Shown: piece after piece, positions 1-11,335 of the stretch
Position numbering within the stretch: the stretch's first letter is position 1
How the letters are laid out: each line of letters starts with the position of its first letter
Source: Cryptomeria japonica
Taxonomy: Eukaryota; Streptophyta; Pinopsida; Cupressales; Cupressaceae
Length of the DNA: 64,000 bases
NCBI RefSeq assembly: GCF_030272615.1
Contig: NC_081415.1
Span: 106,653,796 to 106,717,795 of the forward strand
Direction of reading: 5' to 3'
The notes under the pieces: model-generated
Databases searched by the model: none
Told to the model about the DNA's origin: nothing
The model's input: only the letters and a program-made list of their open reading frames with translations
Made by a program: the position numbers and the translations under genes

Positions 1-800
1 CATGTCCCTGATTGCTTTGACCTTTGCAAGATCAACCTCAATGCCTTTTCTTGAGACAATGTATCCTAGAAGCTTCCCTGAGGTTACTCCAAAGACATAT
101 TTCTTTGGGTTGAGTCAAACATTATATTGTTCTAGTCTGTCAAAGATTTTATCTAATATTTCCAGATGACCTTCTCTTCTGAGAGATTTTGCCTGTAAGT
201 CATCAACATAATCTTGCATTATGGTATGCACCATATCATGAAAGATGGTTGTCATTTCTCTTTGATAGGGTGCTCCTGCATTCTTTAGACCAAAAGGCAT
301 TACATTCTAGCAATATGTCCCCCATGGACATGTAAAGGTTGTCTTATGTTGATCCTCTCATGTGATCTTTATCTGGTTGTACCCTGACAAGTCATCCATG
401 AGAGAAAGCATGGTGCATCCTTCTGTTACATCTACGATTATGGCGATGTTTGATAGGGGAAATCATCTTTAGGACATGCCTTATTTAGATCTCTGAAGTC
501 AATACAAATATGGATGCCCCCATTTGGTTTGCCGATAGGCACAATGTTGGATATCCAATTTGCATAATCAATTGGTCTAATAAAACCAACATCCAGAGAG
601 TTTCTTAAGTTCTGATTTGACTAGTACTACAATCTGGGGATGCATCTTGCAAAGTTTCTACTTGACAAGCTTGGCTCCTTCTGTGATGGTAAGGTGATGC
701 ATGACTAAATCTAGATCAAGACCAGGCATGTTTGCATATGACCATGCAAAGTTAATTTGGAGCTTCTAGAAGAATTCGACAAACTTAGGTTGTTCCTCTA
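1..800 (-). pseudogene. Reverse transcriptase fragment of gypsy A
   Basis: The minus strand encodes the fingers and palm of a Ty3/gypsy reverse transcriptase. The best part (300-115) reads MPFGLKNAGAPYQREM and then DYVDDLQAKS, the family's FGL(K/R)NAxAxxQR segment and the YVDD catalytic box. Upstream, at about 600-360, are decayed matches to the DFRDLNKA and DxxSGYNQI segments, with in-frame stops near 310 and 350. Toward base 1 the frame continues into the thumb region (LLGYIVSRKGIEVD). The domain is cut by the window edge and broken by several stops, so no active enzyme can be made. Confidence 0.85.
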
Positions 801-835
801 GAGTTAAAAGAGATACTAGATGTATGTGGTGAGGA

Positions 836-2310
836 GTGTCAAGAGTCCCCATGTTGAATTCTTTTGTTTCTTCAATAAGGATTGTTGATTGTTCCTGCTA
901 TGTACTAGAAGGGAGGATGTCAAACCTTTCATCCTTCAGCGTCTCAGAGAGGTTTTCACCATTGGATAAGCTCTTTCTTTTTACTTTTGTGGGATCAAAC
1001 AGTGCCACAGTGTGGTTGTCACTGGAAGATCCATGTTTTATTGTTATTTTTTTGCAGCTGAAAGGTTTGGCATCTGCCCCAAAGTACATGTTGTCCTATT
1101 AAGTTCAATGGTGAATCCATCTTTGTGATCCCCACTTGGTATGTTATTTCGTAGGTCCAAAAAGTCAATGATTGCCTCATCATTTTGGAAGTGGTCAAGG
1201 CATGGGAGATTAGATTGGTTCCATTTGATGAGTTCGGGATGGATAATGGGCATTACCTCATCGATTAGGTTAAGTTCATAAGAGGTGTAAGTGAGGGTTA
1301 AGATGTTGTAGTGAAGGTCGTTGATGGTACTCTCCCTATCAAAATCAGGCATAGGATGTGACATAGGGTCTATGGAAAACGTTTCCAGTCCAGGAATCCA
1401 AGAGATCTTTATCTGTGCTTCTTTGTAAATAGGGATGTCTTTGTGAGGTGGAGGTAGTGATGCATTTTCCTCATATGAAGTATTAAGCTAGACAGAATCG
1501 AATTCCCACTCATGTGAGTCAGTCTCTGAGTCACTTTCTAGTATCGAATTACTATACCATATTGGGATGTCCTTTGAGTTAAACACTGTAGGTGTGATCG
1601 GTTGATGTACCCTTGTAGATGAAATGATTGGTGCTGCAGGAAGGATTATGGGGATTAGTGAATCTGATACAGGTAGTATTGACGTTGTTGAATTTGCTAC
1701 TTTTGCTGGAATTGTCGGTGTTGTCAATACTGTTGCGGGTTCTAATATTGCTAATGGAGTTGTTGTTGCAGTTGCTGTTGTTGATGGAATTGTTTGTTTG
1801 ATTGGTGGGATGATTGGTGTTGTGGATGTTATTGATGGGATGTTCAACCGTATTGGAGTAATTGGTGTGGTTTTGGGTGTTGTTGATATAATCAAAGGTG
1901 GCCTCTTTATGTTTGTAGCCGACTGATATAGAGGTTTGTTGGGTTTCCCTTTGAATATGAGTTTAGGAAGAATCTCCTTTTGAAAGCCTAAGCTAGTATT
2001 ATCTTTGGGTTTTAATTCCGGCTGCAGTGGCTCATGTCATCCTTGCTTGCAAGGTTCCAAAGAACTCTGACCATCATAACCCATTCTTTGCATAATGAGA
2101 AGGCCTTTTCCATACTAATCTATGGGAAGCTTAGCTTGTGGGATGTCCGTGGTGATTGGGTCTTTATAGATCCATTCTGCTAAGTCTTCATCTCTAGTTT
2201 CTTCTTCTTGACTCTTTCCAAGGATGAAAGGTGTCAAAGTGCATGATGGCTTGACTAGTGGTGTTTGAAGTAACCTTTGAGGTTTACCATGAGTTCTAAG
2301 AGAAGTGGGT
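836..2310 (-). pseudogene. Protease-RT linker of gypsy A, partly low complexity
   Basis: Between the protease and RT of gypsy A lie about 1.5 kb of minus-strand coding sequence with open stretches at 2354-2115, 1895-1488, 1364-1044 and 1089-898. I recognise no enzyme domain. The stretch 1895-1488 is built almost only of Thr, Pro, Ile, Val and Ala, with runs such as TTPITPIR and STTATATTTP, so it is probably an unstructured tether. The DNA there is a degenerate repeat of GTT/ATT/GGT triplets. The linker is unusually long for gypsy pol. It may be a lineage trait or a decayed extra domain. Confidence 0.6.
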
Positions 2311-2315
2311 AGTTG

Positions 2316-2748
2316 TGTTGAAATGTGGTGACTGATTAGAAAAGTACTGTACACTCAACACGTATCCTTGCCAAGGTCCAGGGTTAGGCCGGGCCTCGGG
2401 CAGGGGTTCAGGGGCGGGAGCCGTCGAGAAAAAAAAATTTGGGTACATTTTTTTGTTGATGAAAACCGACATTTTAATAAAACCCTAAAAAGGCCGACTT
2501 TGTTTTTGCCCTAAAAATGCATGTTATAAGTGGATGGGATGCTTAAGGCATTGTAAAGTTGATGTACTATTTTTGCTGGATAATAAGAAAGATTGGATGG
2601 TTGTGTATGGTGGACGTAACCCATTCTGGGTGAACCACGTTAAATCTCTATGTTATCTATGTCTTGTTTTATTTCTTTATCTTTTATATTTAAATCTGCA
2701 TATATTTGTTAGTTCATATTTGCTTTGGATCTACTTGAAACCCTAACA
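2316..2748 (-). mobile_element. Solo LTR of a copia-type element
   Basis: On the minus strand it starts TGTTAGGGTTTC and ends CATTTCAACA, the TG...CA termini of an LTR. It is flanked by a perfect 5-bp duplication agttg at 2311-2315 and 2749-2753. It contains a segment reading AACGTGGTTCACCC, of the kind common near R-U5 of plant copia LTRs, and a short GC-rich stretch at 2370-2420. Removing it with one agttg restores the gypsy A reading frame exactly (CVGQL into PTSLRTHG). No internal retroelement sequence is present, so this is the product of LTR-LTR recombination. Confidence 0.85.
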
Positions 2749-2753
2749 AGTTG

Positions 2754-3288
2754 CCCAACACAAAAGAGTTGGCTGAGATTGTACTCCCTAGGACCTTGCT
2801 TGGGTATAGTGGTGTTTGAACTGGAAAGAGAGGTTGGACTAACATATGAGGTGGATGAGGTGGCTTCTTTGTTGTTAGGAATGGTAATCTCTGGTTGATG
2901 GTTGATATTGTTACAATATGCAAATAGAATTGCATCACCCAGGATTGTAATTTCTACACCATTATGAGGAAACTTGATACACTGGTAGTAGGTGGATGGA
3001 ACAGCTTGCATGGCATGTATCCAAGGTCTTCCTAATAATAAATTATACGATAGAGGAAGGTCCAAAACTTGACATATGATGTGCTTCACCACTAGGCCCA
3101 CTCAAATTGGTAGCACAACTGCTCCTTTGGATGAATTCTCTACATCATCATAAGCTTTTATGGTTATGTTTTTGTGAGCATCCACTAATTCAATTGCATA
3201 CCCCAATGTTGTGACCAATTGTAGTGTACAAATATTTAGACCTCCTCCATTGTCGATCAAGACTTGCTTTATCCTATGTTGGTTTATA
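2754..3288 (-). pseudogene. Retropepsin of gypsy A, C-terminal part
   Basis: The minus frame begins right beside the copia insertion and carries the retropepsin active-site region VLIDNGGGLNIC, then LLGRPWIHAMQAVPSTYYQC and FPHNGVEITILGD, typical of the second half of plant gypsy proteases. The usual D(T/S)G triad reads DNG here, where related copies have DGG. One in-frame stop lies at about 3105. The N-terminal part of the domain continues at 10932 beyond the inserted copia element. Probably inactive. Confidence 0.8.
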
Positions 3289-3293
3289 AATCC

Positions 3294-4751
3294 TGATAGT
3301 TCTGATACTAAATATGATTAGTATAGATGCCAAGCCAACAATATGAGAGGGGGGGGTGAATCATTCAAACTTAATCTTCAATAAAAACAACAGATTCAAC
3401 CTCGGTAACCTTATCAAAAAAACAGGAATGCATGCAAACCCATAAATAGAGAAGATCACAAACATATAACACCAGATTTAATGTGGAAACCCAAATAGGG
3501 AAAAATCATTGTGGGATTTCGGACCCAGTAAGAAATATACTCTTCTAGAGTATGCTCGATTAAAAGAAAATCCTGTTAAAGATTACAAACACATTGCTAT
3601 ATGTGACCCGGTTAAGGGATTTCCCTCAGATCTGTTAGGATCTTCACTTTGTTAGAAGTGACCTTGTTAAAGGATTTCAAACACTCAATAAGAATGTCAC
3701 CTTGCTAGAGGATTTTACAAATAAGACTGTTAAGTCCACTCAGTTAAGAGATTTTCTACTACTTCTCAAAATAACAGTAATAAAAATATGTCTGCAACTT
3801 CACATCTAAAAATGTTGAAGCAGATTCTTATTTACTCAATACAATCAATTCATAGGACTTATCTTGTCCCTCTACTGGGCTTTATACTCTATTATCAAAA
3901 TAGGTCTTCAAGCTTCTGTGCTCGGTAAACACTATGTAGCATCCCTGTGCATACACTTGCCCACATACATTGTTTATCAACAGTTTCCTATTTATAAACA
4001 ATCTTCCAACTGCTTCATCTCCTTGATCACATTTCCCATGATCAATCATAGCCATCAGATCTTCAATATTGTCCAGGTTCAATGTATCCTTTGATCTGAA
4101 AAACATTTTACCCTGCCTTGGAACTTGCATTTTCACCTTGGAACTTGTGTTAGGGTATTGTCGTTCAATCTGAGCTGTAGATCTTCCTGCCGATCTTTCT
4201 TTGCCATAGATTCTTTAACAATCTTCATACATGGCTTACCAATCATTTAATCCACCCTAGTTCATCAGCCTCCTTCATTAAATATCACATGTAAACATTT
4301 AATGCATTCTGTTATAGCTTGGTTGTAACTCGGTAAATACTAAACTTCACTCGGTAGACATTCTACCTTCATTAACTGATAGCGATAACTTTAGGGTTTA
4401 CCGACTAGGTTCTTTGCTCGGTAAAATAGTATAGTATTAATCTTTCAAACAATAGCATATGTAGGATATCAAAACAATCTAAACATCATGATCTCATCAT
4501 TGTCTAACTTGGTAATAGTTTCCCATTGAATAACTTATCCCCTTATTCATCATATTCTTTATATGTCTTTTACCGACATCTTTATACTCATCAAATCATA
4601 CTTCTTAAGATATGGCAACATCATACTGAATTAGAAAATCAATTTCTTGACATCAATGACAAAATAATAATATTAAGAAAATAATCATCCTTAATCAGTT
4701 ATATCCATAGTCATCAACAACCTTCTCAATATCCTTATTGAAATGCCAACA
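3294..4751 (-). repeat. Copia 3' LTR
   Basis: On the minus strand it begins TGTTGGCATTTC and ends CTATCA. It matches the other LTR over nearly its whole length but lacks about 55 bp at the U3 start. The copies differ by scattered substitutions such as gtatag against gtacat near the U5 end, showing some age since insertion. Confidence 0.9.
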
Positions 4752-4765
4752 ATCTCTCCCTTTGG
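4752..4765 (-). other. Copia polypurine tract
   Basis: The minus strand reads CCAAAGGGAGAGAT immediately before the 3' LTR TGTTGGC. Purine-rich sequence in this position primes plus-strand DNA synthesis in LTR retroelements. Confidence 0.75.
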
Positions 4766-5165
4766 CATTGATGGCAAAACCAATTGATTTGACTTTATTG
4801 ATTCGGATACAAAATGCTGTGAAATTCTGAAATGCTCTCTCTCTGTCATTAGTCTTCTCCCTGGTTCTGAAATGTAGTCTTCTCCTTTAGTCAGTAGACT
4901 TCTCCCCCATACATTAGTCTTCTCCCCCTTTGACAACAATGCCAAAAATGAAAAGAACTAAAAACATAATTTCTTCCTCTGAGAAGTGAATTCCATGCTG
5001 TTATGTATCAATTCAGTCTCGGTCAGAGCATTTTGTCTTCAATTTCTATTTCCTATTTATTGTTTCCTGTACACCTTTAGAAAACCTCCTAGAGTGTGTA
5101 AATCGACATCAACTCCTAAAAGATATTTTGTAGAGTCATCGAATTTATGCTTTCACCGAACTCAA

Positions 5166-6689
5166 TCAGTGAATGGAAGATAGGGGTAGGACCCCTAACT
5201 GACTTCTGAGATACTCAAAAGTGTCCTTTGGCAGTGGCTTGGTGAAGATGTTTGCAATTTGTTCCTTTGTGCTAACATACTCCAAAACCACTTTCTTCTC
5301 TTGAACTTCTTCTCTAAGATAATGATATTTGATAGAGATGTGCTTTGTCTTAGAGTGCATAACATGATTCTTTGAAATGTTAATGGCACTAGTGTTATCA
5401 GAGAATATAGTTACTGGCTTAGTAACTTGCTCATTTATACCTTCCAACAATTATTTGATCCATGCTATATTGGTGTAATTCAGTGCTACAGCAACATATT
5501 AAGCTTTTGTTGTTGACTGAGAAACACATCCTTGTTTCTTGCTAAGCCAACTCATTAGTCTTTCTCCTAAAAAGAAAGCTCCTCCACTTGTGCTTTTCCT
5601 GTCATCAATGTTGCCTGCCCAATCAGCATCAGTATAAACTTTTAAATCAAAAACATTTCCTTTCTGATATACTAAGCCATAATCTTCAGTGCCTTTTAAG
5701 TATCTAAAAATTCTTTTGATTGCCGTCATGTGTGTTTTCTTAGGATCTGCAAAAAATCTTGCAACAATACCTACTGCATGTGCTATATCTGGCCTGCTGT
5801 GAACAACATATTGCAACTTTCCAATCATAGATCGGTAAAGTGTATCTTCAATAGATGCAGATTCATCATTCCTTGATAGTTTACAGTTGGTAGTCATAGG
5901 AGTACTTACTAGTTTTGAATCCTCCATTCCAAATTTCTTCAAGATTTCCTTTATGTACTTGGATTGGGTAATGAAAATCTCATCTTTCATTTGCAATATT
6001 TGCAGACCTATAAAATATTTTATCTCACCGATTAATGACATCTCAAATTCTTTACTCATTTCATTTCCAAAGTTCTTGCATAGATAGTTATTTCCACTAA
6101 AGATAATATCATCAACAAATATGGCTAAGATCAGTATTCCATTTTCATCATTCTTCATGTACATGTTGCTATTTTCACTTTTTCTTATAAAACCAATTTT
6201 GATCAAATATGAGTGCAATCTCTCATACCATGCTCTAGGTGCTTGTTTCAGACCATATAAAGCTTTGTTCAATTTACATACCTGATCATTATTTCCTCCT
6301 TCAACAAATCCTTCAGGTTGTTCAATGAAAACTTCTTCTTCTAATATACCATTCAAAAATGTAGATTTGACATCCATTTGATATACCTTGAAATTCTTGT
6401 AAGCAACATATGCCAACAATGTTCTTACTCCTTCAAGTCTTGCCATAGGTGCAAAAGTCTCACCATAATCAATTCCTTCTTCTTGGGCATAACCTTTGCA
6501 AACTAGTCTTTCTTTATTCCAAATGACCTCACCTTTTTCATTTAGCTTGTTTCTGAAGATCCACTTTGTACCAATTACATTTTTGTCCTTCAATCTTGGG
6601 ACCAGTGTCCATGTGTCATTCTTCTTGATTTGATCAATCTCTTCTATCATAGCATTTATCCAATCTTCACTATTAAATGCCTCTTTCAC
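5166..6689 (-). pseudogene. Copia reverse transcriptase and RNase H
   Basis: The 396-codon minus frame at 6689-5499 is a copia RT: [19 protein letters not shown], then [20 protein letters not shown], the copia signature [12 protein letters not shown], the FVDDIIFSG catalytic box near 6110, and [13 protein letters not shown]. After a stop at 5499 that interrupts the usual KAEYVA segment, the frame resumes at 5450 with RNase H residues SDNTSAINISKN, KHISIKYHYLREE and the C-terminal FTKPLPKDTFEYLR. Catalytic Asp residues look intact; the stops do not allow a full product. It is the best preserved coding block of the element. Confidence 0.9.
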
Positions 6690-7769
6690 TATTCTCGGTT
6701 CAAATTCAGATATTAGACATGTGTTCTATCTCAGTTTGTTCCTTGTCATCACTAGATCATTCTTATCTCCTATAATCTGACTTGGTGCATGATTCCTTCT
6801 GACATACTTGGCTAATATAGGCTTGGTAGGCTCTATATGATCTTCTTCATCACTTGGTAACTAGATATTCTCTTCATTTTCTTCAACTGTCTTCTCGGTA
6901 GGACTTCTCAGTTGAACATAGACAAATCCTTCATAATCTTTTGGTTCTTTGGAGTTTCCTTCATCATTTATTTCTACAAAATCATCAATTTTCACATTTT
7001 CACTTTCTACTATTTTGTTAGATGATTTGATCAGACATTTAAATGCTTTGCTTCTTGAAGAATAACCTAGAAATGTTCCTTCTTCACTTTTCTGATCAAA
7101 CTTACCATTTCTATCATCTTTGTGAACATAGCATCTACTCCCAAAGATTTTAAAATAACTTACATTAGGTTTTTTGTCATACCAGTTTTCATAAGGTGTC
7201 TTCAAAGTTCCTTTCTTCAATTGTACTCGGTTCAGGGTGTAAACTACTGTGCTTATTGCTTCTCTCCAAAATGTTTGTGGAACTTTCTTTTTAATCATCA
7301 AGGTTCTGGCACAATCCACAATAGATCTGTTCCTTCTCTTAGCTATCCTATTCTGCTATGGAGATCTTAGTGTAGAGACTTGTCTTTTTATACCATGATC
7401 ATTGCAAAATAAGTTGAACTCATCAGAAGTAAACTCTCCTCCTCTATCTGATCTGCGCCTTTTTAGTTATCTTCCTGTTTCATTTTCAACTCTAGTCTTG
7501 TACCATTTAAACATTTGAAAAGCTTCTGATTTTTCTTTTAAAAACATTACTGACATCATCCTTGAGTAATCATCCACAAATAATATGAAATATTTATCAC
7601 CATGATAACTCTGAACTTTCATAGGACCACAAAGATCAGTATGCACAAGATCTAAAATTCCCTTAGAAGTGTAAGACTTACTTGTAAAGATTGATTTTGT
7701 CATTTTACCCATCTAGCATCCTCGGCACATAGCATTCTTAGGTTTTTCAAGATTCGATAGACCTCTTAC
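6690..7769 (-). pseudogene. Copia integrase
   Basis: The minus strand shows the integrase core. HTDLCGPM supplies the first Asp (near 7640), followed by FVDDYSRMMSVMFLKEK; a second Asp lies in SDRGGEF (near 7440). The third catalytic residue, normally Glu in PQQNGVAERKNR, is Lys (IAKRRNRS), with a TAG stop just before it (near 7360). Then come WREAISTVVYTLNR and FGSRCYVHKDDR of the C-terminal half (7319-6861). A TAG at about 7713 replaces the Gln in the zinc-finger segment CRGCQMGK. The enzyme would be inactive on several counts. Confidence 0.88.
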
Positions 7770-8399
7770 TCAGTGCTTCTTACTTATTTTGATCAAATTA
7801 TCAAAATTAACATGACAAAACTTTTTATGCCATAACCAGGTATCATCTATCCTTGCATATAGACATTTATTCTGAGTTGAGTCAAGATGAAATGTATTAC
7901 CTCTTGTTTGTGTCCCGGTAGCAGCTAACTTTCCATGCTTGTCATGAACTTTGACAATTCCTTTTTCAAACTCTATTCGGTAACCTATGTTGTTTAGCTG
8001 TGCTACACTCAACAAATTATATTTCAAACCTTCAACCCAATAAACATCATTACATTTAGCATTGTCAAGAAGTTTTATGGATCCTTTACCTCTTACCAGA
8101 CATGGTGCATCATTACCAAATCTTACATAGCCTCCATCATAATCATCTAATTTAATAAACTTGTGTTTATCACCTGTCATGTGATGCGAGCAACCACTAT
8201 CTATGATCCAAGAATCATTAGTATTTATATGAGATATTAAAGCTTTTTCTTCATACCTTTCTTCATTTGATCCATCTTTGATAGCCACATAAACAACTTC
8301 CTCTGTATCAGTTTCATCTGATTTATCATCATTAGATTTCTCATCAGCTATTAGACATGTCTTTTTATCTCTTCTCCTAAAGTCTCGGTGTCCTCTGTA
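7770..8399 (-). pseudogene. Copia protease and GAG-pre-integrase
   Basis: The minus frame at 8288-7770 has the copia retropepsin motif WIIDSGCSHHMTGD (D-S-G active site, near 8200), then the conserved flap region VRGKGSIKLL and NLLSVAQLNNIGYRIEF. It ends in the GAG-pre-integrase segment LWHKKFCHVNFDNLIKISKK. The triad looks intact. The stretch 8399-8289 is acidic and rich in Asp and Ser, joining gag to the protease, and is out of frame with part of gag. Confidence 0.87.
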
Positions 8400-9350
8400 A
8401 TGATTATCTTTCTATCTCTCATCTCGGTAATTTATCTTTTCACTAGATTCTTTGTCAGGATAGTTAGAAGCCATATGTCCTATCTTATCACAATTGAAAC
8501 ATTTTAAAGGTAGCTTTCCTTTATACTTACCTTTTCCTCTCGGTAGCCTTCTGGCTAATAGTGCTTCAAACTCTTCTTGCTTTCTGATTTCCTCATACAG
8601 TTTGTGTACCTCCTCCATGTTTTTGCGAAATATTTCACTTGCTCCACTGTGATTCCCTTTAGAGTACTTATAGTTTCTATCATTGTAATCATCAGTTTCA
8701 TCAATATGAAAAGAACTAAATGCAGATTCAACTTTATTTACCGATGACCCACTGTTATCAAAGTTACTTAACTCAAATGCATGTATCTTACCAATAGTAG
8801 CATCTAAAGAAACTGGCATATTGGGTACAGACCTCAATTCATTGATTGTAGAGACTCAGATTGCATAGGCAGGTAGAAGGGTTCTCAACATCTTACTTGT
8901 TACATCCTTTTCTTCAATAGTTCCTCCTGCTCCTTTGATTTGATTTACAATCTCCTTTAGTCTTGTACTATACTAGGTTATGTTCTCACCTTCATTCATC
9001 CTCATAGATTCAAGTTGTCCTCTTAGACTATCCACTTTTTCTCTTTGAACATGTTCATCTCCACCATACACAGATATGAGCTTAGTCCACATTGCCTTTG
9101 CATCAATACATCCTTCTAGATCATTAAACTCTGAGTCGGTCAATGTAGATGTTATTTCAATCATTGCTTGAATATGTTCTTGCTTTACCTTTATCTCTTC
9201 CATTTTCAATGGATAGGTGCTCAGTGTGATGAAATCATTCTCCAGATAATAGACAGCATATTCTCCAATTCCTAATAGATGCAGCTTCATCCTTTTATGC
9301 CATGTAGAGAAACTTGACTTATTCAACTTCGGTGCATCCCTCTTATACAT
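8400..9350 (-). pseudogene. Copia gag (UBN2-type capsid and zinc knuckle)
   Basis: I place the start at the ATG at 9350 (MYKRDAPKLNKSSFSTW), just downstream of the primer-binding site. The frame runs through FSTWHKRMKLHLLGIGEYA and AKAMWTKLISVYGG, typical of copia gag capsid (UBN2/DUF4219 families). Stops lie near 8973 and 8865. The nucleocapsid knuckle reads CFNCDKIGHMASNY (near 8490): the last Cys of CX2CX4HX4C is Tyr, a likely loss of zinc binding. A basic segment RRLPRGKGKYKGK precedes it. Confidence 0.85.
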
Positions 9351-9401
9351 CTTTTGGATCTTTAACTCAAGTGCCTTTAAACATTTCTTCCAGAGTCCAA
9401 A

Positions 9402-9413
9402 GCTTTGATACCA
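9402..9413 (-). other. Copia primer-binding site (initiator tRNA-Met)
   Basis: The minus strand reads TGGTATCAAAGC two bases after the LTR end. It differs at one base from TGGTATCAGAGC, the complement of the 3' end of plant initiator tRNA-Met, the usual copia primer. Confidence 0.88.
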
Positions 9414-9415
9414 AT

Positions 9416-10926
9416 TGATAGTTCTGATACTAAATATGATTAGTACATATGCCAAGCTAACAATATGAGAGGGGGGGTGAATCATTCAAACTTAATCTTC
9501 AATAAAAACAACAGATTCAACCTCGGTAACCTTATCAGAAAAACAGTAATGCATGCAAACCCATATATAGATAAGATCACAAACATATAACACCAGATTT
9601 AACATGGAAACCCAAATAGGGAAAAACCACTATGGGATTTCAGACCCACTAAGAAATATACTCTTCTAGAGTATGCTCGGTTAAAAGAAAATCCTGTTAA
9701 AGATTACAAACACATTGCTAGATGTGACCCGGTTAAGGGATTTCCCTCAGATCTGTTAGGATCTTCACTTTGTTAGAAGTGACCTTGTTAAAGGATTTCA
9801 AACACTCAATAAGAATGTCACCTTGCTAGAGGATTTTACAAATAACACTATTAAGTCCACTTGGTTAAGAGATTTTCTGCTACTTCTCAAAATAACAGTA
9901 ATAAAAATATGTCTGCAACTTCACATCTAAAAATGTTGAAGCAGATTCTTATTTGCTCAATACAATCAATTCATAGGACTTATCTTGTCCCTCTGCTAGG
10001 CTTTATACTCTATTATCAAAACAGGTCTTCAAGCTTCTATGCTCGGTAAACACTATGTAGCATCCTTGTGCATACACTTGCCTGCATACATTGTTTATCA
10101 ACAGTTTCCTATTTATAAACAATCTTCCAACCGCTTAATCTCCTTGATCACATTTCCCATGATCAATCATAGCCATTAGATCTTCAATCTTGTCCAGGTT
10201 CAATGTATCCTTTGAGCTGAAAATGTTTTACCCCACCTTGGAACTTGCATTTTCACCTTGGAACTTGTGTTAGGTTATTGCGGTTCAATCTGAGCTATAG
10301 ATCTTTCTGTCGATCTTTCTTTACCATAGATTCTTTAAGAATCTTCATACATGGCTTACCAATCATTTAATCTACTCCAGCTCATCAGCTTCCTTCATTA
10401 AATATCACATTTAAACATTTAATGCATTCTGTTATAGCTCAGTTGTAACTTGGTAAATACTAAACTTCACTTGGTAGACATTCTGCCTTCATTAACCGAT
10501 AGCGATAACCTTAGGGTTTACCGACTAGGTTCTTTGCTCGATAACATAGTATAGTATTAATCTTTCAAACAATAGCATATGTAGGATATCAAAACAATCT
10601 AAACATCATGATCTCATCATTGTCTAACTCGGTAATAGTTAACCATTGAATAACTTATCCCCTTATTCATCATATTTTCTTTGTGTCTTTTACCGAAATC
10701 TTTATACTCATCAAATCATACTTCTTAACATACGGCAACATCATACTGAATTAGAAAATCAATTTCTTGACATCAATGCCAAAATAATAATATTAAGACA
10801 GTAATCATCCTTAATCAGTTATATCCATAGTCATCAACAACCTTCTCAATATCCTTATTGAAATGCCAACAATCTCTCATTGTAATTGGAATGCCAACCT
10901 TCTTCTGGTCTGTTATAATGCCAACA
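9416..10926 (-). repeat. Copia 5' LTR
   Basis: Begins (minus) TGTTGGCATTATAAC at the aatcc duplication and ends CTATCA beside the primer-binding site. It keeps the full U3 start, including a second internal copy of GAGAGATTGTTGGCATT at 10862-10878 that explains the shorter partner LTR. Confidence 0.9.
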
Positions 10927-10931
10927 AATCC

Positions 10932-11330
10932 TTCAATATGGAGTGAGGTGTTATGAGGTTGTTGGAAGTATTTATTATCACTTTTTGAGAAAGTGAAACA
11001 TGGTGATGACCTTATATTTCCAACCATAGATTGGAACTAATCTGTATTTAGATTTGCAGGGACTGATGCCTCTTGGAGAGCCTGATCCAAGATTTTTTTA
11101 GAGAGGGGGATAGGCACAAAAGCTCTAAGATGGAGATAAGTGTGGGCATCTTATCTAACTGTTCCACAAGGTTATACTGCTTTGGGATGGAAGGTGTGCC
11201 TTGTGAAGCTACTTTAATGGTTATCTTTTTGCGACGCGTAACAACATTGCAGGTAGAGCTTGAATTTTTTATGGTAATGGTTGCAATTTGTTCATTGGCA
11301 TCATATAGGTGATTCACAATGTAATTATAG
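10932..11330 (-). pseudogene. Retropepsin of gypsy A, N-terminal part
   Basis: Minus-strand continuation of the gypsy A protease on the far side of the copia insertion. Open segments at 11317-11048 and 11027-10932 read YNLVEQLDKMPTLISILELL, a segment commonly found just before plant gypsy retropepsins, and then PHNTSLHIEGFVG, which continues at 3288. A frameshift or stop separates the two segments near 11040. Confidence 0.75.
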
Positions 11331-11335
11331 GTGGC

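Larger units (their letters stand above)
3294..10926 (-). mobile_element. Full-length Ty1/copia retrotransposon
   Basis: Two direct LTRs (3294-4751 and 9416-10926) bound a 4.7-kb interior read on the minus strand as gag, protease, integrase, RT, RNase H, the copia order. A primer-binding site for initiator tRNA-Met adjoins the right LTR and a polypurine tract adjoins the left LTR. The target-site duplication is aatcc at 3289-3293 and 10927-10931, inside the protease gene of gypsy A. The polyprotein frame is broken by stops, a missing zinc-knuckle cysteine and a Glu-to-Lys change at the integrase catalytic Glu, so the copy is defective. Confidence 0.93.
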
